The notes: generated from the letters alone by a model not told the origin. A stretch of 64,000 nt of DNA from Ascidiaceihabitans donghaensis (GCF_900302465.1 NZ_OMOR01000001.1:124001-188000), one strand, 5' to 3'; counted from the stretch's first letter, positions 27,392 through 37,330 are shown. Made by a program: numbers and translations.

Positions 27392-28378
27392 ATGACCCTT
27401 GGACACCAGATCGCGTGGGACGACACCGTCCTGCCATTTCAGCTTGATACATCCGACGTTCGTGGCCGCGTTGCCCGTTTGGACGGCGTGCTGGACGGCG
27501 TATTAAAGCAACACAACTACCCACCTGCCATTGAAGCGCTTGTGGCGGAAATGGCGTTGCTGACTGCGTTGATCGGCCAGACCGTCAAGTTGCGTTGGAA
27601 GTTGTCGTTGCAAGTGCAAGCCAAGGGTGCGGTGCGTATGATTGCCACCGATTATTACGGCCCCGAAAAAGAGGGCGAACCTGCGCGCATCCGCGCCTAT
27701 GCCACCTACGACGAAGACCTGCTGACCGATGCTGCCCCCTTCGACCAGATCGGGGAAGGATACTTCGCAATCATGATTGACCAAGGCAAAGGAATGCAAC
27801 CGTACCAAGGCATTACTCCGCTGGATGGTGGATCACTTGCGGCTTGTGCTGCGGCCTATTTTGCGCAGTCCGAACAGCTGCCGACACGTTTCGCGCTAAG
27901 CTATGGCAAATCCACGCAGCCGGGTGTGTCTGAACATTGGCGCGCCGGCGGCATTATGGTTCAACATATGCCCAAAGCATCGCCTTTGATGGCGAAAGGG
28001 GAAGGGTCTGGCGACGTCTTGCAAGCGTCTGACCTGCTGGAACATGATGCGGAAGAAAACTGGAACCGCGTGAATGTCTTGATGGACACCGTAGAAGAAA
28101 TGGAGCTGATCGGCCCGACCGTGCCACCCAACGATTTGTTGGTGCGCCTGTTCCACGAAGAACAGCCACGCGTCTACGACACGCAACCGATCCGTTTTGG
28201 ATGCACATGTTCCGAGGATCGCGTGCGCCAAAGCCTGTCCATCTATTCAGCGGGTGACATAGCGACGATGACAACAGAAGAAGGTCGCGTCACAGCAGAC
28301 TGCCAGTTCTGTGGGGCGCATTACGATCTTGATCCCGCGACCGTAGGATTTGAGGCGGAACAGGACGCGCGTGACTGA
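27392..28378 (+). CDS. hslO: Redox-regulated chaperone Hsp33
   Basis: A 328-residue holdase activated by oxidative stress in the cytoplasm. The C-terminal zinc-binding redox switch has CTC and CQFC, the four cysteines that form disulfides on activation. The N-terminal domain includes the LIGQTVKLRWKLSLQVQ region of the family. The ATG at 27392 is preceded by AGGAAA. The next gene overlaps its stop codon by eight bases. Confidence 0.95.
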   Translation: MTLGHQIAWDDTVLPFQLDTSDVRGRVARLDGVLDGVLKQHNYPPAIEALVAEMALLTALIGQTVKLRWKLSLQVQAKGAVRMIATDYYGPEKEGEPARIRAYATYDEDLLTDAAPFDQIGEGYFAIMIDQGKGMQPYQGITPLDGGSLAACAAAYFAQSEQLPTRFALSYGKSTQPGVSEHWRAGGIMVQHMPKASPLMAKGEGSGDVLQASDLLEHDAEENWNRVNVLMDTVEEMELIGPTVPPNDLLVRLFHEEQPRVYDTQPIRFGCTCSEDRVRQSLSIYSAGDIATMTTEEGRVTADCQFCGAHYDLDPATVGFEAEQDARD

Positions 28379-28964
28379 TCTGATTGCTCAGATACGCGCG
28401 GCGCTTGTGGATGGGGGTGATGGATCATCCGATTTTGATCTTAACCCTGAATTTACGCAGCCCGATGGCCGTGTTTTGCGTCCTGCAAGTGTTCTTGCCC
28501 CAATCATTGTGCGGGGTGGCGCCTATTATCTGATCCTGACCAAGCGGTCGTCGGCCCTGAAGCATCATCCGGGCCAGATTGCGTTTCCGGGCGGCAAACA
28601 GGATGACACGGACGCAGACCTGATTGCGACGGCTCTTCGTGAGGCGCGTGAGGAAATCGGCCTGCCCTCTGATCTGGTCGAGATCCTTGGCGTTTTGCCG
28701 CCCCATGAAACAGTAACGGGGTTCAAGGTTACGCCGGTGATCGGATTGGTCACCGCCGAGTTTGATATCGTTGCCGAACCCGGCGAAGTCGAAGAAGTAT
28801 TTTTTGTCCCGCTGTCTCACGTTTTGAATGTGAACAATTTCGCGGTGCAATCGCGACGCTGGCGTGGTCACCGCCGTGCTTATTTCGCAGTGCCGTTTGG
28901 CCCGTATTACATTTGGGGCGCCACCGCGCGGATGTTGCGGGCTTGGGCGGATCGCATGCCATGA
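28371..28964 (+). CDS. Nudix hydrolase, CoA pyrophosphatase type
   Basis: A 197-residue Nudix protein. The Nudix box is preceded by the CoA-specific signature SSALKHHPGQIAFPGGKQD and continues to EAREEIGLP, as in NudL/YeaB proteins that split CoA into 3',5'-ADP and phosphopantetheine. The GTG start at 28371 overlaps the hslO stop. The stop overlaps the next start by four bases (ATGA), indicating coupling through this three-gene group. Confidence 0.88.
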   Translation: MTDLIAQIRAALVDGGDGSSDFDLNPEFTQPDGRVLRPASVLAPIIVRGGAYYLILTKRSSALKHHPGQIAFPGGKQDDTDADLIATALREAREEIGLPSDLVEILGVLPPHETVTGFKVTPVIGLVTAEFDIVAEPGEVEEVFFVPLSHVLNVNNFAVQSRRWRGHRRAYFAVPFGPYYIWGATARMLRAWADRMP

Positions 28965-30115
28965 AACTGGCGCCGGACACGCAATGGTTGGCCGATCCCG
29001 TCACACAGAGCGTCTGTGAGACCATCGAGAGCGCAGGCTTCGACATTTTCTTTGTCGGGGGCTGTGTACGCAACGCCGTCATGGGGGAGGATATCAGCGA
29101 CATTGATCTTTCGACCAACGCACGGCCCGAAAAGGTTATGCAGCTGGCCCGTGACGCAGGGCTGAAAGCCATTCCGACGGGTATCGATCATGGCACCGTC
29201 ACGGTTGTGGCAGACGGTGAGCCTTATGAAATAACGACCTTTCGTCGCGATGTTGAAACCGATGGTAGGCGTGCTGTGGTGACATTTTCTGACAGTATAG
29301 AAGATGATGCCAGGCGGCGCGACTTTACGATGAATGCGCTTTATGCGCGTCCCGATGGAACCGTCGTTGATCCGTTGGGGGGCGCTTTGGATGCGACCCA
29401 CCGTCGGGTTCGCTTTATTGAAAATGCCAGTCTTCGCATCCGTGAAGATTATCTGCGCACTCTGCGCTACTTTAGGTTTGTTGCATGGTATGCTGCTGCC
29501 GATGCGGGGTTTGATACGGACGCTTTGGACGCAATTGCCTCCAATCTTGACGGGTTGGAACGGTTGTCAGCAGAACGGGTCGGCGCAGAAATTCTAAAAC
29601 TGCTGTCCGCCCCAAACCCAGCACCGGCCGTAGCGGCCATGCGTCAAACGGGTGTTTTGCTTCAGATATTGCCTGGTGCAGATGATCGTTGGCTGGCGCC
29701 TTTGGTTCACATGGAAACCCTGCTGGAGGTGCCGCCAGACCCCATTCGCCGCTTGGCGGTTCTGGGCGGAGAGGACATGCCGCGACGTTTGCGATTGTCC
29801 AAAGCCCAAGCCAACGCTTTGGCGGTCTTGATAGACGGCATGTCCGGCACCCAGTCGCCTGCGGCACTTGGGTATTTACATGGTGCAGAAATCGCGCTGG
29901 GCATCGCGGCCTTGCGTTCAGCGTTGTTTGAAACGCTACCTGCATTGGACGCCGCGACGCAGGTTCAGGTGGGTGTGGATGCGGTTTTTCCGATCGTTTC
30001 CGCCGATTTGACACCTGATTTTCAAGGCAAAGCTTTGGGTGATCGTTTGAAAGCCCTAAAGCATGACTGGATCATGTCTGGCTTCACCAAATCGAAGGAT
30101 GACCTTTTAGGGTGA
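28961..30115 (+). CDS. cca: CCA tRNA nucleotidyltransferase / poly(A) polymerase family protein
   Basis: A 384-residue class II nucleotidyltransferase. The active site has FVGGCVRNAVMG and DIDLST with the metal-binding Asp pair, then FRRD, DARRRDFTMNAL and the template-recognition region. An HD-type domain is not evident, as in the alphaproteobacterial CCA-adding enzymes. It probably adds or repairs the 3' CCA of tRNA. It is last of the hslO operon. Confidence 0.87.
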   Translation: MKLAPDTQWLADPVTQSVCETIESAGFDIFFVGGCVRNAVMGEDISDIDLSTNARPEKVMQLARDAGLKAIPTGIDHGTVTVVADGEPYEITTFRRDVETDGRRAVVTFSDSIEDDARRRDFTMNALYARPDGTVVDPLGGALDATHRRVRFIENASLRIREDYLRTLRYFRFVAWYAAADAGFDTDALDAIASNLDGLERLSAERVGAEILKLLSAPNPAPAVAAMRQTGVLLQILPGADDRWLAPLVHMETLLEVPPDPIRRLAVLGGEDMPRRLRLSKAQANALAVLIDGMSGTQSPAALGYLHGAEIALGIAALRSALFETLPALDAATQVQVGVDAVFPIVSADLTPDFQGKALGDRLKALKHDWIMSGFTKSKDDLLG

Positions 30116-30167
30116 CTTTTGCGCACGGCTGGCGTATGACAAAAGCACAACACCGGAGGTTTGCAAC

Positions 30168-30200
30168 ATGTATCGTGGGATTTGGCTACACCGTATTTGA
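30168..30200 (+). other. Possible 10-residue leader ORF
   Basis: ATG with a strong CCGGAGG site seven bases upstream opens the peptide MYRGIWLHRI. It lies in the gap upstream of the ABC exporter genes. Could be a translation-linked leader or chance; too short for similarity evidence. Confidence 0.3.
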
Positions 30201-30279
30201 TCGGCACCAAACCCTTTTGGATGGCTTGATCACATCATCATCCAACACATGTTCTACCTAAAATACTGGCGTTCTTCCG

Positions 30280-32118
30280 ATGTTTAAATTCTTCGAAAAT
30301 CTTGTCGACCCTTACGTGTCCTATGCTGAAACGGACACTCCGCCCACAAAGCTGTGGCCGTTTTTGCGCGAATATTCAAAGCCGTTCAAAACTGTTTTCA
30401 TCCTAACTGCGATCATGTCGATTGTTGTGGCCGCGGTTGAGGTTGGCCTGATCTATTACATGGGCCGCGTTGTCGATGTTTTGGGCGGTGAACCCGATCA
30501 GGTCTGGGCAGATTACGGCACGGAATTCATCGTGATAGCGGTGTTTATTTTGGTGCTGCGCCCCGTGCTGCAGGTGCTGGACGTTGCGCTTTTGAACAAC
30601 GCGATTTTGCCGAACTTTGGCACCCTGATCCGGTGGCGTGCGCATAAACATGTGTTGCGGCAATCCGTGGGTTGGTTTGAAAACGACTTTGCGGGGCGCA
30701 TTGCCAACCGCATTATGCAAACGCCCCCGGCGGCAGGTGAAGTCGTATTTCAAGTTTTTGACGCAATTTCCTTTTCGCTGGCCTACATGATTGGTGCCGC
30801 GATTTTACTAAGCACCTCGGACCCGCGATTGTTGCTGCCATTGCTTGGATGGTTTGTGCTGTACGCGCTTTTGATCAAGTGGACGGTCAAACGTGTGGGC
30901 CCCGCGTCGCAGGCGGCGTCTGATGCGCGGTCTACCGTGACGGGCCGTGTGGTAGACGCCTATTCCAACATCCACTCCGTCAAAATGTTTGCCCACCACA
31001 ATCGTGAAATCGATTATGCAAAAGACGCGATTGAGAAAACGCGACAGACCTTTCAAAAGGAAATGCGCATCTTCACCGTGATGGATGTGATGTTGGTGAC
31101 GCTGAATGGTTTGCTGATCGTGGGCGTCGTCGGCTGGGCCATCGCGCTTTGGGTTCAAGGATCGACCAGCGTGGGTGTTGTCGCCGCCGCCACGGCGCTG
31201 ACCTTACGCTTGAACGCCATGACGGGGTGGATCATGTGGGCGTTGACCTCGTTCTTTCGCCAGTTGGGTGTGGTTGCGGAAGGTATGGAAACCATCGCGC
31301 AGCCGATCACCTTGGTTGATGTGCCGGACGCCAAGCCCCTGACGCTGGACAAAGGCCGCATCGAAATGCGCGGCCTGACCCACCACTACGGCCGCGAAAC
31401 GGGTGGCATCGAAGGCATGGATCTTGTGATTGAGTCGGGTCAGAAGATAGGGTTGATTGGCCGTTCCGGCGCAGGCAAATCCACATTGGTGAAGCTGTTG
31501 CTGCGCTTTTATGATCCCGATGCCGGACAAATCTTGATCGACGGGCAGGACATTTCAAAAGTCACCCAAGACAGTCTGCGTTTGAATATCGGTATGGTGC
31601 AGCAGGAAAGCTCTTTGTTGCATCGGTCGGTGCGCGACAATCTTTTGTACGGCAAACCCGACGCGACTGAGGAAGATATCATTGCCGCGGCCAAACAGGC
31701 CGAAGCGCATGAATTTATCCTTGGGCTGGAAGACCCCGAAGGGCGTCAGGGCTATGACGCGCAAGTCGGCGAACGCGGTGTGAAGTTGTCGGGTGGTCAA
31801 CGGCAGCGTGTGACGCTGGCGCGTGTTGTTTTGAAAAATGCGCCAATTCTGCTGCTGGACGAAGCCACCAGTGCTTTGGACAGCGAAGTTGAGGCCGCCA
31901 TTCAGGATACGCTTTATGGTATGATGCAGGGAAAAACCGTGATCGCGATTGCCCACCGTTTGTCCACCATCGCCCAGATGGACCGCATTCTTGTGCTGGA
32001 TGGCGGACAGATTGTCGAAGATGGCGATCATGACGCGCTTTTGGCGCAAGATGGCCTATATGCTGAATTCTGGGCGCGCCAATCCGGCGGGTTCCTGAAA
32101 ACAGAGGCTGCCGAGTGA
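30280..32118 (+). CDS. ABC exporter, fused permease and ATPase, subunit 1
   Basis: A 612-residue type IV (MsbA-like) half-transporter. Roughly the first 330 residues form six transmembrane helices, then the ATPase domain has Walker A GRSGAGKST near residue 395, signature LSGGQRQR and Walker B ILLLDEATSALD with the catalytic Glu. It ends overlapping the second subunit by four bases. The pair is expected to form a heterodimer in the inner membrane. Lipid, peptide or drug export are possible; the substrate is unknown. Confidence 0.9.
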   Translation: MFKFFENLVDPYVSYAETDTPPTKLWPFLREYSKPFKTVFILTAIMSIVVAAVEVGLIYYMGRVVDVLGGEPDQVWADYGTEFIVIAVFILVLRPVLQVLDVALLNNAILPNFGTLIRWRAHKHVLRQSVGWFENDFAGRIANRIMQTPPAAGEVVFQVFDAISFSLAYMIGAAILLSTSDPRLLLPLLGWFVLYALLIKWTVKRVGPASQAASDARSTVTGRVVDAYSNIHSVKMFAHHNREIDYAKDAIEKTRQTFQKEMRIFTVMDVMLVTLNGLLIVGVVGWAIALWVQGSTSVGVVAAATALTLRLNAMTGWIMWALTSFFRQLGVVAEGMETIAQPITLVDVPDAKPLTLDKGRIEMRGLTHHYGRETGGIEGMDLVIESGQKIGLIGRSGAGKSTLVKLLLRFYDPDAGQILIDGQDISKVTQDSLRLNIGMVQQESSLLHRSVRDNLLYGKPDATEEDIIAAAKQAEAHEFILGLEDPEGRQGYDAQVGERGVKLSGGQRQRVTLARVVLKNAPILLLDEATSALDSEVEAAIQDTLYGMMQGKTVIAIAHRLSTIAQMDRILVLDGGQIVEDGDHDALLAQDGLYAEFWARQSGGFLKTEAAE

Positions 32119-33956
32119 TGCGTTTTCCCGATATTGGCAATTGGATCAATTCCTTCCAGCCCGCCGATGGCCCGCCCCCACAAGAACTGGGTGCATTCAT
32201 GCGCTGGTGCTTGGCAGGATCGTGGCCCGCACTGTGGTTGGCCGCGTTCTTGTCTGCGTTGGCGGGGTCGATGGAAACGGTTACCGCGTTGATCCTCGGC
32301 AAGGTCATTGATGCTACAGCCTTGGGGCCAAGCGGCTTCTTTGAAGGCGCAAACCTGTGGATTGTCATTGCCGCGGTTGCGTTCTTTTTGCTGATCCGCC
32401 CCGTAGCTTTCGGGCTGTCAGCGGCCTCGAATTCTATCATCGTGCAACCCAATGTGAACCCTTTGGTGCTGTCGCGTTTGCACCGTTGGACGCTGGGCCA
32501 GAACGTCACATTTTTCGATGACGACTTTGCAGGACGCATCGCGCAAAAGCAGATGCAATGCGCGCGCGCCGTTACGGATGTCGCGTCCGAAGTGATCAAT
32601 GTTGTCGCTTTTGCCTTGGCGTCGCTTGCGGGGTCGGTGATCTTGCTGCTGGCAATTGATTGGCGGGTGGCCTTGGGATTTGGCGTTTGGCTGATCCTGT
32701 ATTTCGCCCTGATCAATTGGTATCTGCCGCGTGTGCGTGTGCGGTCTGCAAAACGGGCAGGGGCGCGGGCGATGGTGTCGGGGCAGGTGGTTGATACGAT
32801 CACCAACATCAAAACGGTCAAGCTTTTTGCCCATGCCGATCATGAAGACCGCGCAGCGCTGGGCGCGATGCAGACGTTTCGTGAAACCTCGCTTAGTTTC
32901 GGGCGATTGTCGGCGGCGTTCCGCTTTGCCTTGATGACCTTGGCGGGATTGTTGCCGGTGATCATGTTGGGCGGCACGGTTTTGATCTGGCAGGCTGGTC
33001 AGGCCACGCCGGGCGATATTGTGGCGGCGGGTGCCGTGTCCATTCGCATCGCGCAAATGACGGGTTGGGTCAGCTTCACGCTGATGCAAATCTACGCCAA
33101 CATAGGCGAGATCGAGGACGGCATGCGCACCCTGACCCCCCGCGTGCGTGTTGATGATGTTGATGGGGCCCAGCCCCTGCAAGTGCCGCGGGGTGAAATT
33201 GCGTTGAAAAACCTGAGCTTTGCGTATGGGCGTGAGAAAGGCGGCATTTCCGATATCAATCTGACAATCAAACCGGGCGAAAAGCTTGGCATCGTGGGTG
33301 CGTCAGGCGCGGGCAAGTCCACGTTGGTATCGCTTTTGCTGCGGCTTTATGATCCCGAGGAAGGGCATATTGAAATTGACGGATCCGATACACGGCAAGT
33401 GACGCAAGAAAGCCTGCGCCGCGCGATTGCCATGGTCACGCAGGAAACGGCGATGTTTAACCGTTCGGCACGTGAAAACATCCTTTATGGACGTCCCGAC
33501 GCGGATGAAGCGGCCCTGATCAAGGCGGCGGAAAAGGCCGAGGCGCATGGATTCATTCAAGATTTGCAAGACCACAAGGGGCGGCAGGGATACCAGGCGC
33601 ATCTGGGAGAACGGGGTGTCAAATTGTCGGGGGGCCAGCGCCAGCGTATTGCTTTGGCCCGTGCCATTGTCAAAGACGCGCCGATTTTGGTGCTGGATGA
33701 AGCGACAAGTGCGCTGGACAGCGAAGTCGAAGCGTCCATTCAAACTGCGCTTGAACGGGTGATGGAAGGCAAAACGGTTCTGGCCATTGCACACCGTTTG
33801 TCGACGCTTACGGAAATGGATCGCATCATCGTTATGGATCAAGGGCGCATCATCGAAGCGGGGTCTCATGATGAACTGCTGGCCAAAGACGGGCTGTACG
33901 CTAGCTATTGGCAGCGTCAGTCCGGCGGCTTCATTCGGACACAAGCTGCACAATAG
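32115..33956 (+). CDS. ABC exporter, fused permease and ATPase, subunit 2
   Basis: A 613-residue half-transporter, paralogous to the preceding gene in layout and length. Walker A is GASGAGKST near residue 395, the signature is LSGGQRQR, and Walker B is ILVLDEATSALD, again with the catalytic Glu. Both subunits therefore look ATPase-competent, unlike heterodimers with one degenerate site. Start overlaps subunit 1 by four bases, so stoichiometric co-production is likely. Confidence 0.9.
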   Translation: MMRFPDIGNWINSFQPADGPPPQELGAFMRWCLAGSWPALWLAAFLSALAGSMETVTALILGKVIDATALGPSGFFEGANLWIVIAAVAFFLLIRPVAFGLSAASNSIIVQPNVNPLVLSRLHRWTLGQNVTFFDDDFAGRIAQKQMQCARAVTDVASEVINVVAFALASLAGSVILLLAIDWRVALGFGVWLILYFALINWYLPRVRVRSAKRAGARAMVSGQVVDTITNIKTVKLFAHADHEDRAALGAMQTFRETSLSFGRLSAAFRFALMTLAGLLPVIMLGGTVLIWQAGQATPGDIVAAGAVSIRIAQMTGWVSFTLMQIYANIGEIEDGMRTLTPRVRVDDVDGAQPLQVPRGEIALKNLSFAYGREKGGISDINLTIKPGEKLGIVGASGAGKSTLVSLLLRLYDPEEGHIEIDGSDTRQVTQESLRRAIAMVTQETAMFNRSARENILYGRPDADEAALIKAAEKAEAHGFIQDLQDHKGRQGYQAHLGERGVKLSGGQRQRIALARAIVKDAPILVLDEATSALDSEVEASIQTALERVMEGKTVLAIAHRLSTLTEMDRIIVMDQGRIIEAGSHDELLAKDGLYASYWQRQSGGFIRTQAAQ

Positions 33957-33994
33957 GCCTTTTTTCTTGGGGCATAGCGCTGTAATCGCAGTTC

Positions 33995-35212
33995 ATGAGT
34001 GAACATAAAATTATACGTCTTGGCCATCACGGTGATGGAATTGCCGAAGGCCCCGTTTTTGCGCCCATGACATTGCCCGGTGAACTGGTCAGTGGCACCG
34101 TTGACGGAACGGCATTAAAGGATGTGCGGATTGTCACGCCATCCTCGGATCGTGTCGCTGCACCATGTCGCCATTTCAAGGCATGCGGCGGATGCCAGTT
34201 GCAGCATGCGAATGATGACTTCGTGGCGCAATGGAAAGCAGACGTGGTGCGCCATGCGTTGTCTGCACATGATTTGTCGCCTGATATCCGCGAGACGATT
34301 ACATCGCCTGCCCAGTCGCGACAGCGCGCAACTTTGGCAGTCAAGCGCACCAAAAGTGGTGCGATGGTGGGTTTTCATGGCCGTGCCAGCGATACACTTG
34401 TCGAAGTGCCAGAATGTCAGCTGATCGACCCAAAGATCAAAACGTCTTTTGGTATTCTCAAGGAATTGGCCATTATCGGGGCCAGCCGCAAGGCGCCATT
34501 GGCTGCGATGGTCACGGTTTCTTTGGATGGTTTGGATGTGTCGGTTCAGGGCGGTAAACCGTTAGACGGGCCGCTGCGCGCGGGTTTGGCGCAGCTGTGT
34601 GATGCCACGGGTTTGACGCGTCTGACTTGGGGCGATGAGGTGGTCGCGATGCGCACGCCGCCGCGCCACGCGTTCGGTTCGGCGTTTGTTGCACCACCTG
34701 CAGGCACGTTCTTGCAAGCCACCGCGCACGGGGCACATGCCCTGCAAGCGTTGGTGCGCGAAGCGGTGGGGTCTGCGAAACGTGTCGCGGATCTTTTTGC
34801 AGGGTGCGGAACATTTTCGTTGCCGCTGGCAGAACACTCCGAGGTGCACGCCGTCGAGGGTGACAAAGGCATGATCGCCGCCCTTGATCACGGATGGCGG
34901 TTTGCGACGGGCCTAAAGCCGATCACGCATGAAGTGCGCGATCTGTTTCGGCGCCCGTTGCTGCCTGATGAATTGAAGCGCTTTGATGCGGTGGTTCTTG
35001 ATCCCCCCCGGGCTGGTGCCGCGGATCAAGTGGCCGAGATATTGAAAGCCGACGTTCCGGTTCTGACCTATGTATCTTGCAACCCTGTCACCTTTGCGCG
35101 TGACGCCGCACAATTGGCAGGCGCGGGCTACGTTTTGGAATGGGTGCAACCCGTCGACCAGTTCCGTTGGTCGTCGCATGTTGAATTGGCGTCCAGATTT
35201 GTGAAGACCTAA
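33995..35212 (+). CDS. rlmD: 23S rRNA (uracil-5-)-methyltransferase, RumA/RlmD family
   Basis: A 405-residue m5U methyltransferase. An N-terminal 4Fe-4S cluster is indicated by C58, C64, C67 (CRHFKACGGCQLQH) and the later C in VPECQLID. The SAM fold has LFAGCGTFSLPLA, and the catalytic segment is LDPPRAG and YVSCNPVTFARD with the nucleophile Cys. The TRAM domain expected in some relatives is reduced. Position (rRNA or tRNA) cannot be fixed from sequence; RlmD or RlmC are the likeliest. Confidence 0.88.
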   Translation: MSEHKIIRLGHHGDGIAEGPVFAPMTLPGELVSGTVDGTALKDVRIVTPSSDRVAAPCRHFKACGGCQLQHANDDFVAQWKADVVRHALSAHDLSPDIRETITSPAQSRQRATLAVKRTKSGAMVGFHGRASDTLVEVPECQLIDPKIKTSFGILKELAIIGASRKAPLAAMVTVSLDGLDVSVQGGKPLDGPLRAGLAQLCDATGLTRLTWGDEVVAMRTPPRHAFGSAFVAPPAGTFLQATAHGAHALQALVREAVGSAKRVADLFAGCGTFSLPLAEHSEVHAVEGDKGMIAALDHGWRFATGLKPITHEVRDLFRRPLLPDELKRFDAVVLDPPRAGAADQVAEILKADVPVLTYVSCNPVTFARDAAQLAGAGYVLEWVQPVDQFRWSSHVELASRFVKT

Positions 35213-35310
35213 GCCATCACACATTGGTGACGCGCTGTGTTTTTTCTATCCAAAAATGGCGGTTCGATGATAAACACGCGGAAAATGAGTATGGGCAGAG
35301 TACGATTTAC

Positions 35311-35811
35311 ATGAAACGCAGGCATTTGCTTACAACCGGAACAGCCGCTTTGGCGCTGGCTGGTTGTGCGACCAAATCGAAGTTCCAGCGCTACAACGGG
35401 CCTGAGGTGACATATGTCATCGTCAACAAGGGCGCCCGCGAGATGTTCTTGTTGCACAATCAAAAGATACTGAAGCAATACAGGATCGACTTGGGGTTTG
35501 CCCCGATTGGCGACAAATTCTATGAAGGTGACGGCAAAACGCCTGAAGGCACCTATCTGATTGACCGCCGCAACCCGAACAGCAAATTCCATCTGTCTTT
35601 GGGCATCTCGTATCCGAACGCCCATGATATTGCCCAAGCCCGCGCGTTGGGCAAGCAGCCGGGCGGCGACATCTTTATCCACGGCGAATCCAAGCCTTGG
35701 AAACTTGGCAAAAACGATTGGACGTGGGGGTGTATCGCCGTTCCAAACGAAGAGATGGAAAAAATCTACGCCATGGTGAAGAACGGAACGCCGATACAGA
35801 TCAACGCCTGA
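35311..35811 (+). CDS. L,D-transpeptidase (YkuD/YafK-like) lipoprotein
   Basis: A 166-residue exported protein with a Sec/lipoprotein signal (lipobox LAGC around residue 20). The YkuD domain ends in the HGES...TWGCIAV catalytic motif, Cys nucleophile and His. Such enzymes form 3-3 peptidoglycan cross-links or attach lipoprotein to peptidoglycan. The start at 35311 is the best ATG; a longer ORF reaches 35224. It is convergent with the CAP protein gene. Confidence 0.86.
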   Translation: MKRRHLLTTGTAALALAGCATKSKFQRYNGPEVTYVIVNKGAREMFLLHNQKILKQYRIDLGFAPIGDKFYEGDGKTPEGTYLIDRRNPNSKFHLSLGISYPNAHDIAQARALGKQPGGDIFIHGESKPWKLGKNDWTWGCIAVPNEEMEKIYAMVKNGTPIQINA

Positions 35812-35828
35812 TTGCCGGCGTTAGATCC

Positions 35829-36464
35829 TTATCCTGTTGTGCCGACTATCGTTTCCGCTTGCTCGTCCGTTGCGGTGTCTTCGGGATTGTCGACCCGATC
35901 TGGCACCAGACGTGATGCGGATGGGTTCGCGGACGGAATCAGCGGTGTGCTGGATGGGTTGCCCATAATCATGGTCCACCAGATTTTGCCGTTTGATTCC
36001 TGATGCCATGAAAACCCCATGTCTTGCGCGTTTGCAGACATGATGGTGCGACGTGTGTCGGGCTGTTCGATCCAAGCCCCTAGTGTTTCAAGCTCTGTTT
36101 CGTAGCTTTCAGAGATGTTTTCACCCACAAGCTGGCCTGTATATCCTACGCGTTGAACACGGTCGATGGGGGATGAACCGTCTGATCCGAAGTGCCACGG
36201 ACGGTTTTGTGCAGCCATATCACGGGAATGTGTAGCAGCCGCCGCGTTCAGCTTGGGATTAAGCGTGACCGGGGCCACGCCTTGGGCCTGACGCAATGCA
36301 TTGACCGAATCAAGCATACGGAATTGCAGTTTTCCTGCATCGTTGCGGCCAATTTTGTATACTTTTGACAATGGCTTACCATCTGTACCGGCCGTCGGTG
36401 TTGCGGGCTGGCAAGCGGCAAGTGCAACCACAGCGGCTGTCATAAGTGCGGTTAATCTGACCAT
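35829..36464 (-). CDS. CAP/SCP-domain lipoprotein
   Basis: A 211-residue secreted protein. The signal ends in a lipobox (VALAACQP). The CAP (cysteine-rich secretory, PR-1) domain shows HSRDM, RPWHFGSDG, the GENI motif and the final WWTMIMGNP. In bacteria CAP proteins are envelope proteins of unclear function. The ATG at 36464 is favoured by an upstream GGAG. It sits between two L,D-transpeptidase genes. Confidence 0.85.
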   Translation of the reverse strand: MVRLTALMTAAVVALAACQPATPTAGTDGKPLSKVYKIGRNDAGKLQFRMLDSVNALRQAQGVAPVTLNPKLNAAAATHSRDMAAQNRPWHFGSDGSSPIDRVQRVGYTGQLVGENISESYETELETLGAWIEQPDTRRTIMSANAQDMGFSWHQESNGKIWWTMIMGNPSSTPLIPSANPSASRLVPDRVDNPEDTATDEQAETIVGTTG

Positions 36465-36634
36465 TTTTGGCTCCACTGAAAAAACATGTTATATCCGCAT
36501 AGCGTGGCCCGCGTTGCATTTCAAACGCACATCGGCGTGAGCCTGCGAAATGACGCTTGTTTGATTTGCGACTGCGTCTTTGGCGCAATAAAAGCGTCGG
36601 TAAAGCAGTATTTATCAGCTATGGAGAGGCTTCA

Positions 36635-37231
36635 ATGTCCAAAAAGCTATTCGAAACACCGACCCGTCGCGCCTTTTTGGCGGGGTCCGCCGCCCTGATC
36701 GGTGCGCCTGCGCTGGCCCAAAGCAACGTTCCAGCTGGTCAAGCAGAGCGTGATCCGGCGTTGTCCGTGCGTCGCAACATTTCCAGCTTTCGCACGCTAG
36801 ACTGGCAGCCGTATTTCACAAACCTGCGCAAAGGGGCCATTCTGGTCGATATCGACAGCCGCGCCGTGCACTACTGGAACGAAGATCAAACGATCTACAA
36901 GCTGTACCCTTCCAGTGTCCCGTTGACAGACGATCTTACGCGCCGTGGCCGCACACAGGTTGTTCTGAAAGACCCGAAACCCGATTGGCGCCCGACGCCG
37001 TCGATGAAAAAGCGCAACCCTGAATGGCCAGACTACATTGGGCCCGGCCCGGACAATCCGCTTGGCACACGGTCTATGCACCTGAGCTGGACGTACTACC
37101 GTATTCACGGCACGCATGACACGCGCAAGATCGGGCGCAAGTCATCAAACGGGTGCATCGGCCTTTACAACGAACACGTGGAAGAGCTGTACGAGATGGC
37201 CAAAGTGGGCACACAAGTGTTGCTTATTTGA
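36635..37231 (+). CDS. L,D-transpeptidase (YkuD) with Tat-type signal
   Basis: A 198-residue exported YkuD protein. The N-terminal TRRAFLAGSAALIGAPALAQ is a twin-arginine-style signal. The catalytic region includes RIHGTHDTRKIG and SNGCIGLYNEHVEELY, with the Cys nucleophile; the usual Arg after Ile (CIR) is Gly here. A GAGAGG site precedes the ATG at 36635. Likely peptidoglycan cross-linking in the periplasm. Confidence 0.86.
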   Translation: MSKKLFETPTRRAFLAGSAALIGAPALAQSNVPAGQAERDPALSVRRNISSFRTLDWQPYFTNLRKGAILVDIDSRAVHYWNEDQTIYKLYPSSVPLTDDLTRRGRTQVVLKDPKPDWRPTPSMKKRNPEWPDYIGPGPDNPLGTRSMHLSWTYYRIHGTHDTRKIGRKSSNGCIGLYNEHVEELYEMAKVGTQVLLI

Positions 37232-37330
37232 CGACATTGGGGCTTGACTGATGGTCTGCCGCCTAAACTGCATTTGCAATCGCCGCAAATTGCTGTTTAG
37301 AAACAGACACGAAGTTAAGTCTTGGGTGTG

